From: Roridomyces roridus | Taxonomy: Eukaryota > Basidiomycota > Agaricomycetes > Agaricales > Mycenaceae | NCBI GenBank assembly: GCA_029378245.1 | Contig: JARKIF010000044.1 | Coordinates: forward strand, 124,001 to 188,000 | Direction: 5' to 3' | Length of the DNA stretch: 64,000 nucleotides | Part shown: piece after piece, positions 9,739-21,600 of the stretch | Numbering within the stretch: position 1 is the stretch's first letter | How the letters are laid out: every line of letters starts with the position of its first letter | Translations under genes and position numbers: made by a program | Notes under the pieces: generated by a model | Seen by the model: the letters and a program-made list of their open reading frames with translations, nothing else | Database searches by the model: none | Told to the model about the DNA's origin: nothing

Positions 9739-11347
9739 ATGCCTGCAATGCTTCTTGTCCGGCGCCGGCTCGTCCTTCCACTTTCTAGAGCCGACACACG
9801 AACCTACTCTGCTGGACTCGACCCCAACCATGCCATCCTCGATATGCTGAGACGCAGTAGGTCCGTTTCGTGTTTTTTCGTGGAATGCTCAAAATTTATC
9901 GAAAAGACAAGGATGAGGAAGCGGCGAGCCCGACAAAGAACGCGTACAAGATCCGCGCTTTTACGAGCGCTATCAAGGTCATCAGCCAGCTGGAGCATCC
10001 CATACGGTCTGCGAGCGAGGCCAAGGCAGTCAGTCATCGCGTGCCATATCGTCCGGATGTCCCGTCTCACAACAACAACCAGCTGAAAGGTGTCGGACCC
10101 GGGATATATCGACGGATACAGGAGTTCTTCGAGACTCCAGTCCATAGGCGTGCGTGTTCTTGGACGAGCGACGGTCAATTCATCTCACGGACGTTATCCA
10201 GCGGACGATGTCGATCCCGCCGAGGTAGAGGAAGCAAAACGCAAACGAGAAGCCCGAGTGAGTCTGGAGCAGATACCTGGCATTGGGTGCGTCGTCTCCA
10301 CCTACTTTGTGTGAATGCTTAGAACGGCGTAGGCCAGTCAAGGCGAGCGCTCTGGTATCGGCTGGGTGCATGTCCCTAGGGCAACTCAAGACGACACCGA
10401 AATACATGGACATGCTCAAGACGGCCAGCCAGCGCGCCGGCGTTACTTACTTTGACCACCTCAATGAGCGTGTGTCGCGTGAAGAGGCGGAACGGGTCGC
10501 TGTGAGTGCTATGTTCTTGGGCGGTCTCTTCCTTATGCGAATGCAGCAATTCATTCGAGATGCCCTCCCTTCAAAATATGAGGTTATGCTCGGTGGAAGC
10601 TAGTACGTTCTTATCCCTTGCACGCCTTCATCCTTGACCACATTCCAGCCGTCGCGACGCGTCCACATCCTCCGACATCGACATCATCATCTTCCACCCT
10701 GACCACGTCCATGTCCCTGTACCGACAGGCACCCCGCTCACAGTCAGCACTGCAGCGAGCAAAAGCCCGAAACGCAGCTTGCCTATGCCCTCCCTCCTCC
10801 GCACAGAAGTCATCGTGGCACTCAAGTCCCGCGGGCTCCTGGCAGCCACACTCTCATCGGGCGAGCTCAAGTGGCAAGGTGTCGCTTTGCTTCCCGAACG
10901 CGATTCCTGGGGCGACAGACAACGGCGGCTGGACGCGATCGCAAAAGAGGAAGGCGTATACCGTCGGCTGGACTTGAAGTGCGTTTTCAGCTCTTGAAAG
11001 AGTGTCGTTTCTGACTCAAATGCACTAGCCTGGTCGCCGAAAAATCCCGCGGTGCGGCGCTCGTCTGTCTTACAGGCGACGCTGAATTCGTGCGTGACAT
11101 CCACAAGCGTGCTTCAAAGGTCCGCATGCACCTGAACGAGTATGGTCTGTGGCGGTGGAATCATAGGGATTGGGGAGATGGGCCAGAGGAAGGAGCTCCG
11201 GGTGGGTTTTGGGAGCTCGTGCGTGCGGAGACGGAGGAGCAGGTCATGCAGGAGCTCGGGATGGAGTACGTTGAGCCTGAGAAGCGCAACTTTGCGCTGG
11301 TCACTGGCAAGGCGCTCAACGGGAGAGGGAAGAAGAGTCGGTTATAA
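9739..11347 (+). CDS. Family X DNA polymerase (Pol beta-like), probably mitochondrial, 8 exons, ~421 aa
   Basis: This is a gap-filling repair polymerase of family X. Exons: 9739-9856, 9907-10028, 10083-10149, 10202-10286, 10333-10501, 10547-10602, 10649-10978, 11029-11347, all in phase. It has two helix-hairpin-helix motifs (LKGVGPGIYRRIQEFF and LEQIPGIGPVKASALVSAG). The palm has GGSYRRDASTSSDIDIIIF (~206-224, with both metal-binding Asp) and the third Asp in VYRRLDL. The thumb ends near LNEYGLWRW. The N-terminus (MPAMLLVRRRLVLPLSRADT then RTYSAG) lacks acidic residues apart from one Asp, is Arg-rich, and carries an R-x-Y-S processing-like site. That suggests mitochondrial import; targeting is inferred. 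It has no BRCT domain, unlike Pol lambda or mu. Confidence 0.88.
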
Positions 11348-11575
11348 TATTCGTTGGATAATAAAAAAACCTGGAAATTTCTGTATATCGACGACACCGC
11401 CTATTCAAAGACGAGGTAGTTTGACTCAGGCTTGCTCAAGGCGAAGCGCAAGCTAAGACTTTCTCTCGGCCCGAACGCCGAAATCGTCGGTTCCGAAATC
11501 CAGCTTGTTTTTTAACTTTTTTTTTCACTTGGGACCGCGGCGGTGCAAATCTACCTTCCTTCCTTCCACGACGAG
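11348..11575. other. Short intergenic interval upstream of F-box gene 1
   Basis: This gap contains A-rich and T-rich runs (near 11362 and 11510) fitting the Pol X 3' UTR and the F-box leader. Nothing else is visible. Confidence 0.5.
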
Positions 11576-12746
11576 ATGTCTCCTGCTCAAAGCACCCTCG
11601 TTGATCCAATCGTGCGACTGCCACTGGAGTTATCCTCGGAGATCTTGCTGCAATCCCTGCCCTCGAATCCAGATATGCAGGCTGTCGCTACACTACTACA
11701 AATCAGTCGTGGATGGACCGCTATTGCACTCGCTACTCCCCCATTGTGGACCAACATAACGAACAATGGCGTCGGACACTCCAAATTCCTCGCGCTGCTC
11801 ACAACCTGGCTCAATCGCGGGGGCGAATTTCCAGTATCGCTCTCCCTGAATCCCATTGCTCGGTTTGGAGATATTCTCGACACTCTCAAACCCCATGCGC
11901 ATCGGGTCCAGAGTCTACGGTTGCTGCGCGTGGTTGAGGGCCTCGACAAAATATATGTTTTCGTCGCATTGAAATCCCTCACCATCGACGGGTGCCATAA
12001 CCGACATATCTCGTGCAATACTGCCGATATTGTCCACATACTGCGCTGTTCTCCGAACCTTGAGGAGTTTAATCTTCTCAATGGCTGTTACAACGGTAGC
12101 AAACTTTCGCAACAGACTTCCTTGACCCATTCGTCGCTTCGACGGCTTCGTTTCGGAGAGTCGGAGGCAATGCAGCATCATTCTTGCGCACAGATCTCGC
12201 GGCACCTTACTCTACCGTCTCTTGACACTCTTTGCATTTCCGAGTTCATCCACATATGCGTGGAGGACTTGGTTGGGTTTTTGACCCGTTCCTCGCCTCC
12301 GCTGCGCTCCGTTCACTTGGGCTTGTGCGGCGGTCTAGATATGGACGGGATTCGCCAGTGCTTCACATTGTTCTCCATTGTCACAGAACTCGAGATCATA
12401 TATCCCGTCGACATCGTTTGCAACTTCTTCCACATTCTTGCAACCGTTCCCGAGGCCCTTCCGGCCCTCCAGAATCTTCGGATTACCGGATGCCTTGGAA
12501 TGGCTTCCGACTTTGAGTCGGTCCTCGCCGGAGTTGTACAACGGCGCACGGTCCTTCGTTCCATTCGGCTTGTTACCTCCCATCCGTTCAGAGACCGCTG
12601 TTTTTCTCGTTATAAGGCTGCTGCCTTTCGCCAGATTGCAAACGACGGGATGGATATCTACATTGGGACGCCGGATAGGAATTTTCTGTCAGTTTTATAT
12701 GTCATGATTCACTTTTCTTTGTCCATTAACGTCTTGCTCCAGGTAG
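11576..12746 (+). CDS. F-box-like protein with LRR-type C-terminus (paralogue 1)
   Basis: The N-terminal F-box is seen as IVRLPLELSSEILLQSLPSNPDMQ ... ISRGWTAIALATPPLW. It is followed by a long LRR-like body typical of basidiomycete F-box expansions, whose proteins are substrate adaptors of SCF ubiquitin ligases. The start is ATG 11576. Near the end, a GT-AG intron (12688-12742) gives the ending N-F-L-stop, the same as the neighbouring paralogue. Without splicing, the frame runs on to 12835 with unrelated residues, so I prefer the spliced end. The body aligns along its length with the gene at 12985. The substrate is unknown. Confidence 0.75.
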
Positions 12747-12984
12747 AGCCAAAGCTTGATGCCGGCGGTAAACTGCACATGTCTCGAAGATTGGATGCGT
12801 ACATTGGCGTAATTACGGTCCAGGACCTGTGCTGAGGGACTCCAATCCGGACCGGCGGTCCTAATACTATCTTCGATGCTTCTATCATGATTAGTGTTCG
12901 ATGAATGCCAAACTGGGGTTCTTCTTTCCTCCCACCGCGACGCGACGCGATAAAGCTCAATCCCCACATTGACCACAACCAAGC

Positions 12985-14190
12985 ATGCCGTCTGCGAACG
13001 AACTACACGGGCGTATCGAGGAGCTCTCAAAGGCGGTGGCACTCCAAAGAGAGGTTCTCGGAGAGCTTGAGCATCAACTCCGCTGCGCCAAAAGTGACTT
13101 GAATACCCTCGTCGACCCCGTCGCGCAGCTTCCACTGGAACTATCCTCCGAAATCTTCATGCAGTGCCTCTCCACGACCGCAGATATGCAAGCCGCCGCG
13201 TTACTCCCGCGCGTGTGCCGTAGCTGGAGCGACATCGCGCTTGCTACACCCTCCCTGTGGACAACTATCAGCGACGACGGTGTCCCAGCCGTCAAATTCC
13301 CCCAACTCTTCGAAATATGGCTGAGGCGGGGGAAGAATTTGCCACTATCCCTCTCCTTGCGCCATATCGACCCGGTTGCATTCGCAGACACCGTCGAAGC
13401 TCTCAAGGAGCATGCGTATCGGGTTCAGGAACTCGAAATACTGCGCGTCGGCTTGGACCTCGGGCAGATAACCTATCCCTTTACGGCCCTGGAAACGCTG
13501 ACCCTGGAGGGGTCCAAGCAGGAATTCCTCGCTTCGAGCGCGTCCGAGATGGTCGAGATGTTGCGGGGCGCTTCGAAACTCGTGGAGTGCAATCTTCTGC
13601 GGGCATATTACAGAGACCACACTCCCTCTGATCTCACACATTGTTCGCTCCAACACCTACGTCTCGGACGATTGGAGGACGGTCACTCCTCCGCAGTGAT
13701 TTTACGCCATCTCACCCTACCCTCTCTCCAAACTCTCTGTATTTCTCGTTTCGACATCTCCACGACCGACTTTCTCCAATTCTTCACTCGCTCCTCCCCG
13801 CCGTTGCGCTCCTTGGAGCTGCGCCTGCCTGTGAGTGATGTGGCGAGCGAAACAATTGCATGCCTGAAGCTCCTCCCCGACCTCACGAATCTCCGGATTA
13901 TATACAACTGGGATAATGTTGGAACCTTTTTCGACAAGCTGGCGGCGGCTCCCGACGTCCTTCCGGCCCTCCGCGACTTTTGGATTTCGGGGTACCTCAG
14001 AAACCTTGCAGGCTATCAGCGCGTTCTTGACGTGCTCACACGTCGACGCAAGACTCTCCGTTCATTCCACCTTGTGGTTGCAGAGGAAGATGAGGACCAC
14101 TTCTCCGCGGACGTTGCGGCTGCGTTCCGCGAGCTTGTAGGAGAGGGGATGGAGATACATATTGGAACGGCGGTTAAGAATTTCTTGTGA
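12985..14190 (+). CDS. F-box-like protein with N-terminal coiled coil (paralogue 2), 401 aa
   Basis: Single exon. Residues 5-45 form a coiled coil (LHGRIEELSKAVALQREVLGELEHQL). This is followed by the F-box (VAQLPLELSSEIFMQCLSTTADMQ ... CRSWSDIALATPSLWTT) and an LRR-like C-terminal region with repeated LTLPSLQTLCIS and SSPPLRSLEL units. It is a tandem paralogue of the gene at 11576, and the same layout recurs in the pseudogene at 23.5 kb and the relic at 16.9 kb. An SCF adaptor role is inferred from the family. Confidence 0.8.
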   Translation: MPSANELHGRIEELSKAVALQREVLGELEHQLRCAKSDLNTLVDPVAQLPLELSSEIFMQCLSTTADMQAAALLPRVCRSWSDIALATPSLWTTISDDGVPAVKFPQLFEIWLRRGKNLPLSLSLRHIDPVAFADTVEALKEHAYRVQELEILRVGLDLGQITYPFTALETLTLEGSKQEFLASSASEMVEMLRGASKLVECNLLRAYYRDHTPSDLTHCSLQHLRLGRLEDGHSSAVILRHLTLPSLQTLCISRFDISTTDFLQFFTRSSPPLRSLELRLPVSDVASETIACLKLLPDLTNLRIIYNWDNVGTFFDKLAAAPDVLPALRDFWISGYLRNLAGYQRVLDVLTRRRKTLRSFHLVVAEEDEDHFSADVAAAFRELVGEGMEIHIGTAVKNFL

Positions 14191-14893
14191 GGCTCGTTCG
14201 AATTCGGGTTGATGTATCCTAGCTAACTCCTTCATCCAGATGAGATTGGTCGGGCGGTTTGCATCTCGGCCGACGGTGGGTCCCTTCCTATATCCAGTTA
14301 AATAATGTCCTTTCTTTTCCCACTCTCATTCTTCAGTTGTTTGACCTCTGTGGAGTGAGAGCCGCGCGCCGCGGGCGTTGAACTGCGAATTTCGGGCGCA
14401 TCTTCCTCGCATATCTCCGTTTCTTTTGCCTGGGCGTTGCTGACGGGCACACGCTTTAAGTTTTGAGATGTTTGACCTGTTTCTTAAGTAACTAGAGGTC
14501 AATATTTTGGCGCTTTCAACTTGAAGAATTTAGCAACCTTGTGCGAGGGCCGATGGCGGCTGATGGCGGTGACTCCGGTGAGTGTATGACGATGGTTTGG
14601 CGCGGCATCGATTGCAGATCACGAAACTGATAGCGACTTGAACCGGACCACAACGAGTTGTCTGCTCGCCCGCAAGGGCTACCAGCTCAACTGCCATGTC
14701 TGCTAGTGTAGCTAGTGTCTGCTGTCCGCTACGTGCATGATATGCGATCAAATCTCCGAGTACCTATTTCCGTTGTTGCTTATCTCTCTTCGATCAGTCG
14801 CGACTTCGGCCGAAAGCCAGACTATAAGAAGCGCGTGGTTAAAGCTTTTTCCGTGGCTGTCTCTCGCCCGCAAGTCTAGTGTCCACCAACGGG
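14191..14893. other. Intergenic, upstream of the MFS gene
   Basis: This 703-bp stretch has no supported gene. Only short unrelated frames occur on either strand; no tRNA, repeat or transposon end is visible. The last ~100 bp are the likely MFS promoter and leader. Confidence 0.5.
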
Positions 14894-16813
14894 ATGTCTG
14901 CTACTGAAGAGCCCTTCAGCATCTACACACCCCGCGAAAAATGGCTCATCGTCTCCTTGGTCGCGCTCGGCGCTCTGTTCAGGTTTACACTCTTGGCTCC
15001 TCCCTTTCCTGGTGTGTTCATCTCGGTCTTCGCAGCCCTCTATCGGCCAACATTTACTTCCCTGCAATCCCGACAATCGCTGCAGCATTCCACAAGTCGA
15101 TAGAACTCATCAACTTGACGGCGCGTTGATTCTCCTCCCGTTTCTTCGGGGTTCTGATGGATACTTCGTCCCAGGTCACAATTAATATGGTCTTCCAGGG
15201 CATATGTGGGCTCCGCGTGTCTTCTCATTGCCGTCGGTAATATTTTTCCCAGCACCCATGTTCTGGGGTTCTTGGTCGGACACTTACGGCCGTCGACACG
15301 CGATGATACTGTGTCTCCTGCTGCTTACGCTCTCTTGCATTGGTCTTGCTTTGACTCCCACCACGGACTACTGGCTACTGCTTTTCTTGCGGTGTTTCCA
15401 AGCAGCTGGGTCAGCAAGCACAATAGCTATAGCCGCTGGTGCTATCGGCGACATTTCCACGCGTGCCGAACGCGGCGGATTCTTCGGTGTATATAGTATC
15501 GGGCCAATGGTATCTTATTCTCCGCTGACATCCTTGAACGGCGAAATACTAAGCAGTCTTTAGTTAGGTCCCGCTATTGGGCCGGTCCTCGGCGGCGCGC
15601 TCGCCGATAAACTCGGCTGGAGGTTCGCATCTCAAGTCTAAATTGCTGCTTGCTTGACGCTTCCTCAGGGCAATATTCTGGTTTCTCTGCATCGGATCAG
15701 CCCTGTGCACGGTCGTGCTACTTCTTTTCCTCCCGGAAACCCTGCGGGTCATCGTCGGCAATGGGAGTATCCGCCCACACCGGATCTACTACCCCGTCTT
15801 GCCTGTGATCGGCCGTCATGCCGTCAAGGTGGACCCACCTCCCGGAACCATTAAACGTCGAACGAGGCTCCAGAATCCGCTCCGGCTTCTCCTGCATGTG
15901 GATACTGCGTTGCTCCTCCTGATCAACGCGGTGGTATATGCCGTGTTTTACAGCGTCACTGCGAGTATCTCGAGCGTTTTCCACGATGTTTACGCGCAAC
16001 TTAACGAGACAGAGCTGGGTTTGTGTTACCTGAGTACGCCTTCACAATTTGTTTCCTGCCTGTGTTGGTTCCGACACGTTCGATGGTTTAGCTCTGGGCG
16101 GCGGTTTGATTCTCGGCACCCTGACCTACGGACGGGTGCTCGACTGGGAATATGAACGGATACGAAAAGCCCTGCCTGCACCCGATCCATCCAGCAAGGA
16201 GCCCGTCGAGGCGTTCCCTATTGAAAAGGTGCGCCCGTTGAATCACGGTTTATTCGATTTGAACTTGACGTACTTAGGCCCGTTTGCGGCTCACGCCTTT
16301 CTTGCTAGCGGCGTACGTCGCATTGTGTATAGGCTACGGATGGTGCATCGAGAAACGAACCAATATCGCAGCACCGTTAATCCTACTTTTCGGAGGTGCG
16401 AGAGTTCCGGTTTTTCTTCCTGACCGTATCAGTGAGGGATAATGCAGTTGGCTTCGTCTTGATATGCATTATGAATTCGATCCAAACGCTCATGCTGGAT
16501 CTCATGCCGACACAGGGTTCGTCTATCACCGCCTGCGTGAGTAACAATTGTCCTTACGGCGGCGATGTTGACTTTTCCGTGGCAGAATAATATCACCCGT
16601 TGTCTACTTGGTGCAGGGCTTGTCTCAGCTATTCAGCCGCTCATCGACGCTCTGAATCCGGGCTGGACTTATGTCCTTCTGGGTGGGATCAGCGCGCTCA
16701 TGGGGCCGTTTATATATTTAGTCATGCGAATTGGGCCAAGGTGTCGTGCGCGGCGGATTAGGATGGCGGAGGTGGCCAAGGCGAAGAAACAGAGTAAAGA
16801 GGGTGTAAAGTAG
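14894..16813 (+). CDS. MFS multidrug transporter, DHA1 family (Qdr/Tpo-like), 10 exons, ~490 aa
   Basis: This is a drug:H+ antiporter-type plasma membrane transporter. Exons: 14894-14982, 15036-15120, 15175-15205, 15253-15509, 15564-15622, 15669-16033, 16092-16228, 16278-16395, 16433-16536, 16586-16813; the chain closes in frame. Family marks: LSANIYFPAIPTIAAAFHKS (TM1 region), the loop motif GSWSDTYGRRHAM (G-x-x-D-x-x-G-R-R), the TM5 motif GPAIGPVLGGALADKLGWR, and C-terminal helices including GYGWCIEKRTNIAAPLILLF. The intron 15121-15174 must start with GC (GC-AG); the frame and the motif LTVTINMVFQGIS require it. The transported substrate cannot be told from sequence. Confidence 0.87.
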
Positions 16814-16888
16814 TGTACGTACTACGAGTGAGTTCGAACTCGGTCAACAACATCAACGGATCAAAGCTTGCCATCTTCAAGTTTCACC

Positions 16889-17095
16889 ATGTCGAGAGCC
16901 ACCTCCGTCACTCCCCGCATAGAAAATCTTTCGCAAACGATAGCGCAGCATAACCAATTTACATATGACCCAGTGGCCCGACAACCGCACGAGGTTTACA
17001 CCCATAGTCACGTGCGTGTTCAGCCCGCGCTTGCACGCGCTCCTCCGCTGCACACTTGCCCGAAACGGTGCTCGTTCAGCGATCACTCCAGGTAG
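16889..17095 (+). pseudogene. F-box family relic (N-terminal fragment)
   Basis: MSRATSVTPRIENLSQTIAQ followed by PVARQPHEV resembles the coiled-coil start of the F-box pseudogene at 23.5 kb (RIEELSQTI ... TIAQHKQI ... DPMARMPLE). The F-box itself is missing and the frame soon leaves recognisable sequence. The stretch before it (ending TTGCCATCT) also resembles the DNA just upstream of that pseudogene, so the two probably came from one duplication. Confidence 0.5.
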
Positions 17096-18136
17096 CCCCA
17101 GGTACCATGGAGTCTGAACCGTGGTTTCAGCTGGCCGTTCCCGTGTGGGACCTTTTGGCCTTGATAACATAACATGCCTCCTTATTGGGACCGCTGCGGT
17201 TACAGATCCTCCTCCTCCTCCCTTGAAAATTCTGAGTCACAGTTTGCACGGCCTCTTACACTACTGTCCACAGAGCACCCAGCAATGCCTTTGATTCAAG
17301 CAACCAGTACCCGCGTCTGGCTGAGTATACTCAATTATAACTCAAGCCGCTCGTCAGCTCACATCCTCTGCAGTTACCGGGGCATCCTCCGGCTTCGGCC
17401 GACTCCTCACTGAGCGAGTTCTCGCTGAGGGCGAGATTGTAGTCGCCGCTCTGCGCACCCCTTCCGATCTCCACGACCTCGCCGCCGCGAACCCAGAGAG
17501 GCTCCTCCTCGTCAAGTGCGATGTCACCAACTCGGCAGACATCCACTCGGCCTTTGCGGATGCCGTCGAAAAATTTGGACGTGTCGACGTGGTTTTCAAT
17601 AACGCGGGCTATGCTTTAGTGGCTGAGGTTGAGGGCCTTGCGGATGACGCCGCCCGTGCTCTGTTCGAGGTGAACTTCTGGGGTGCGTTGAATGTCAGCA
17701 AGGAAGCTGTTCGAGTGTTTCGTGATGTGAATCGCCCGGTGGGCGGGCATTTGCTGACTGTGAGCTCGGAGGCGGGGCTTTCTGGAACTCCAGCAATGGG
17801 AATGTACTCTGCCAGGTGCGTGGTTGTATCGCCTATTCGACTCTGACTTACAACGGGCGGACAGTAAACACGGTATATTGTTTCTCTCTTTGAGTTCAGC
17901 TGGTTGACCACCGAGTCTCACAGCGTTGGAGGGTCTCACGGAAGCTTTGAGCCTCGAAATGGACCCTACTTGGAATATCAAGGTCTGAAATTGCCGGCTC
18001 TGGCCCTCCTCGAACTGATCAATCCACGGCAGATATCCATTATCGCCCCAGGAGCATTCAAGACAGGCGCACACACCGACCCAAACAGAACGCCCGTCTT
18101 TCCTGCACCGGAAGCCTATCATGCGGCCCTTCCTTC

Positions 18137-18459
18137 TGTTGAATTTCTGGGCCTAGACTCCATCTAGACTCAACCTGGAGTCACGCCCGATTGAACGGAC
18201 CTCCAATGTGTTTCACTCCATTCAACCTTTTATCCTAACCTTTTATCCAACCTTACCTCACATGGTATTGTTTCCACTCTTGCTTATTCACCAACCCTCT
18301 AGAGTCCTCATTGGCTAGACACCGCATGGACGGACTCCGCTCCCACATGTAACCTCCGTGCCTGTTTCAACCACTACAGTATATAAGGTAGTCTACCCTC
18401 TGCTGTATTCTATTATCATCTTCAATACATCCTTCCCTCTTCCCTCTTCTCTCACAATA
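18137..18459 (+). repeat. Copia 5' LTR (323 bp)
   Basis: Starts TGTTGAATTTC and ends CTCTCACAATA. The 3' terminus is TA rather than the usual CA. An internal TATATAAG near 18380 is a likely promoter box. Confidence 0.93.
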
Positions 18460-18471
18460 GGTTATGGGCCC
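18460..18471 (+). promoter_or_regulatory. Primer binding site (half initiator-Met tRNA type)
   Basis: GGTTATGGGCCC directly abuts the LTR. It is the complement of the anticodon arm of initiator methionine tRNA, the half-tRNA priming known from Drosophila copia and yeast Ty5. Confidence 0.75.
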
Positions 18472-18601
18472 CGGCCGTAACTGAATTCTCCCTCATCATA
18501 TTGAACTCGTCTCTACTGCTCATCACTCTTCGATATCACCCTACCCGCGACGCCCAACTTCGCCTCTCGCACCACGCACCTAAGTTTGCATAACCCCCAC
18601 G

Positions 18602-21600
18602 ATGTCTGACGCCACATCCTCCGCCTATCGCATCCAACATCTCCTCGGAGAGGATAACTACGCGACTTGGTCAATCAAGATCACCGACATCTTGACCGAC
18701 CAGGGCCTCATCGACTATGTCGATGGCACGAAGCCCAAACCCGTACACACCACCGACGCTGATGGTAAGGTCGTTGACCCGAACGGCGCTGTTGCCGCCG
18801 CCATCACCATCTGGGAGAAGAAGGATCGGCAAGCTCTCTCCCAGATCCGTCTCCGCGTGGCAGATGATCCGCTGGTATACATCACCAACGCGGCATCTTC
18901 TTCGGCTGCATGGAATACCCTGGCCAACACGTACCAGCCGAAAGGTGTGATTGCCGTTGTTCTACTCCGCCGCCAACTCTTCCGCATCCAATGTGAAGAA
19001 GGCACGGGTGTCGAAGAACACATCCGCACTCTCACCAACCTGCGTACCCAACTCGCTTCCCAAAAATCCGCCCTCTCAGAGTCTGAATTCTCCATCACCC
19101 TCCTCACGTCCCTGCCCGACTCGTGGGACACGTTCATCTCGGGTATTGATACCACATCTCTTGATGATTCATCCAAAATCGTCGCACGAGTACTCGAGCA
19201 AGAACGTCGTCGCAAGGCTAAACCGCTGTCTGACGAGGTTGCCCTCCCGGCACGTCAACAGAGGAAGCCTAAATTCGCCAAATTCAACTCCAACGCCACT
19301 TGCTACGGCTGCGGCCGCGTTGGGCACATGATTGGTGACTGCCGCGACACTCAGTCTGGCAAAACCTTCACAAAAGCCGACAAGGAGAGGAACGCGCGCA
19401 AATCCAAGGCGCGTTACGAGAACAAAAACCATTCGGCTCACGTCGCCGAGGACGTTCAGGATTACACGTTCATGGCGCGCTCCTCCGCCGAGCCCGCGCT
19501 TGTACCCGGTTGCTGGCTTGCTGATTCCGGCACCACCAAGCACATTCTCAAAAACAAGGATTTTTTCGACGCGTACACTGCGACTCCCAACAAATCCGTA
19601 GTTGGATTTGGGAGCACCCCGTGCCTCGGAACCGGCACCGCGGCCATCGCTTCACACGTCAAAAATTCTACATACGAGATCGCGCTTAAAAATGCCCTCC
19701 ACGTCCCCGATTCTCCGTACAATTTGATTTCCATCGGTCTCATGGCCGAGGCTGGTTTTACAATCAATTTCAAGAAGAATTTTATGCACGTTCTCGACCC
19801 CAGAGGCCGAGAAATCATGCGAGGCATCAAGTCCGGCAATCTATACATTATCAAGATCACACGATCTGTCAAACGCCAAACCGTCTCCGTTGGCTCTGCC
19901 TTCCCGGCAACTCCACCGGCTGTACCACCAGCTGCACCTCCCGTCGTGCCAGCTGTCCCTGCTTCTACGGCATCCGATCCGCCGTTGTCGTCCTCCCCGA
20001 CCCCGCCCGTGGCTCTCGCAACGATCCCCACGCACTCCTGGGACAAGTGGCACCGTATTCTCGGCCACATCTCGCCAGCATCCGTCAAGATGCTCAAGAA
20101 CCATAGCATGGTTGAAGGGATGAACGTGGACCCTTCCAGCAAAACCTCCACTCAATGCCTCGCTTGTATCAAGGCCAAATCCCACGTCCAGCCTTTCCCA
20201 CCCGTTGCTACGCGCGAATACACGGAAATCGGGGAGATGACGTTCACTGATGTCTGGGGACCCAGCCGCATCAAGGGAATCAACGGCCAACGATACTACA
20301 TCTCGTTCACGGATGCCGCCAAACGTCGATGCATCATCGCCTTCATGAAAGCGCGCACCGAAGTTCTCGAGAAAATGCAGAACTACGAGGCTTACATCCT
20401 CACTCAGACGGGCAAAGTCCTCAAAGCCGTGCATTGCGACAACGCCGGTGAATACCTTTCGCCGGAGGCGCGCAAGTGGTTTGCTTCCAAGGGTATCAAA
20501 CTTGAGCTCACTGCCGCCTACTCTCCTCCATCCAACGGCGTTGCCGAACGGCTCAACCGCACTTTGCTTGAGCACGCGCGCGCCATGTTGGCTGCTCGCA
20601 ACCTGCCACTCTACCTCTGGCCCGAGGCTATCGCATACGCCACCTTTCTCAAAAATCGGTCACCCACTCGCGCACTCGGGAATTCAATAACTCCCGACGA
20701 GGCCTTCTGGGGCAAGAAACCCGACTTTTCCTCGCTGCAGGAGTTTGGTCTTCCATGCGAAGTTCTTGTTCAAGACAAGAGTAATGCCAAGGTCTCCGTT
20801 AAAACGAAGGGTTGCATCTTCATCGGCCTTTCTGACGAGTCGACCGCTTGGCGTTATTACAACACCGAAACACGCAAGATCGGCACTTCGCGCAATATTG
20901 CATTTATTGAGGACGGCATCAACTCTGCATCTATCCCTCCGCCTCAGCTCCAGGGGGAGACAGATACATCGATTTTGGACCAAGAGGCTCCGGCACCTCG
21001 AGTTGAAACCGCGCAAGTTGAACAAACTACAGCGCCGTCCACACCCGACGAATCAACTGTGCCCGCACCAACGCTAACTCCACCGCCCGCAACTACTCCA
21101 CGTACCAAGGCGCCGCGCGATATCAGCAGCGACATCACCGAGGATAACATCATCCAAGGTACTCGCACCCGCCGAACTGCACCACCTGCCGCCGCATTCG
21201 TGGCTACCGATCCTATTGCCAACGACCCTCTCACCGTCTCCGAGGCACAATCTCGGCCTGACTGGCTTGATTGGAAAAAGGCTATGGACGAAGAAATGGC
21301 TCAACTCGGCGCCCTCGGCACGTTCACTCTCGCTCCGCTGCCTAAAGATCGCACGGCCGTGGCCTGCAAATGGGTTTTCCGCACCAAACGTGACGAACAA
21401 GGCATCATTGTTCGGTACAAAGCTCGCCTCGTCGCAAAAGGATTCTCCCAAATTCCTGGCGTTGATTTCGACGAAACATTCGCACCCGTTGTTCGCTTGG
21501 AGACTATCCGACTTCTTCTCGCCCTCGCCGCACGCTACAATCTCGATATACACGTCGTAGATGTGATCGGCGCGTACCTCAACGGCAAACTCAACGAAGA

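Noticed and set aside
14530..14751. Minus-strand 73-codon frame
   Set aside because: No family likeness and no supporting splice or promoter context; expected by chance in GC-rich DNA.
16229..16330. Apparent frameshift in the MFS gene before the GYGW helix
   Set aside because: A GT-AG intron at 16229-16277 (GTGCGC...ACTTAG) restores the frame and gives KARLRLTPFLLAAYVAL; no lesion is needed.
17816..17923. Apparent loss of the catalytic Lys in the SDR gene
   Set aside because: The 8-nt exon 17865-17872 supplies it; the gene's only visible lesion is the Copia insertion.
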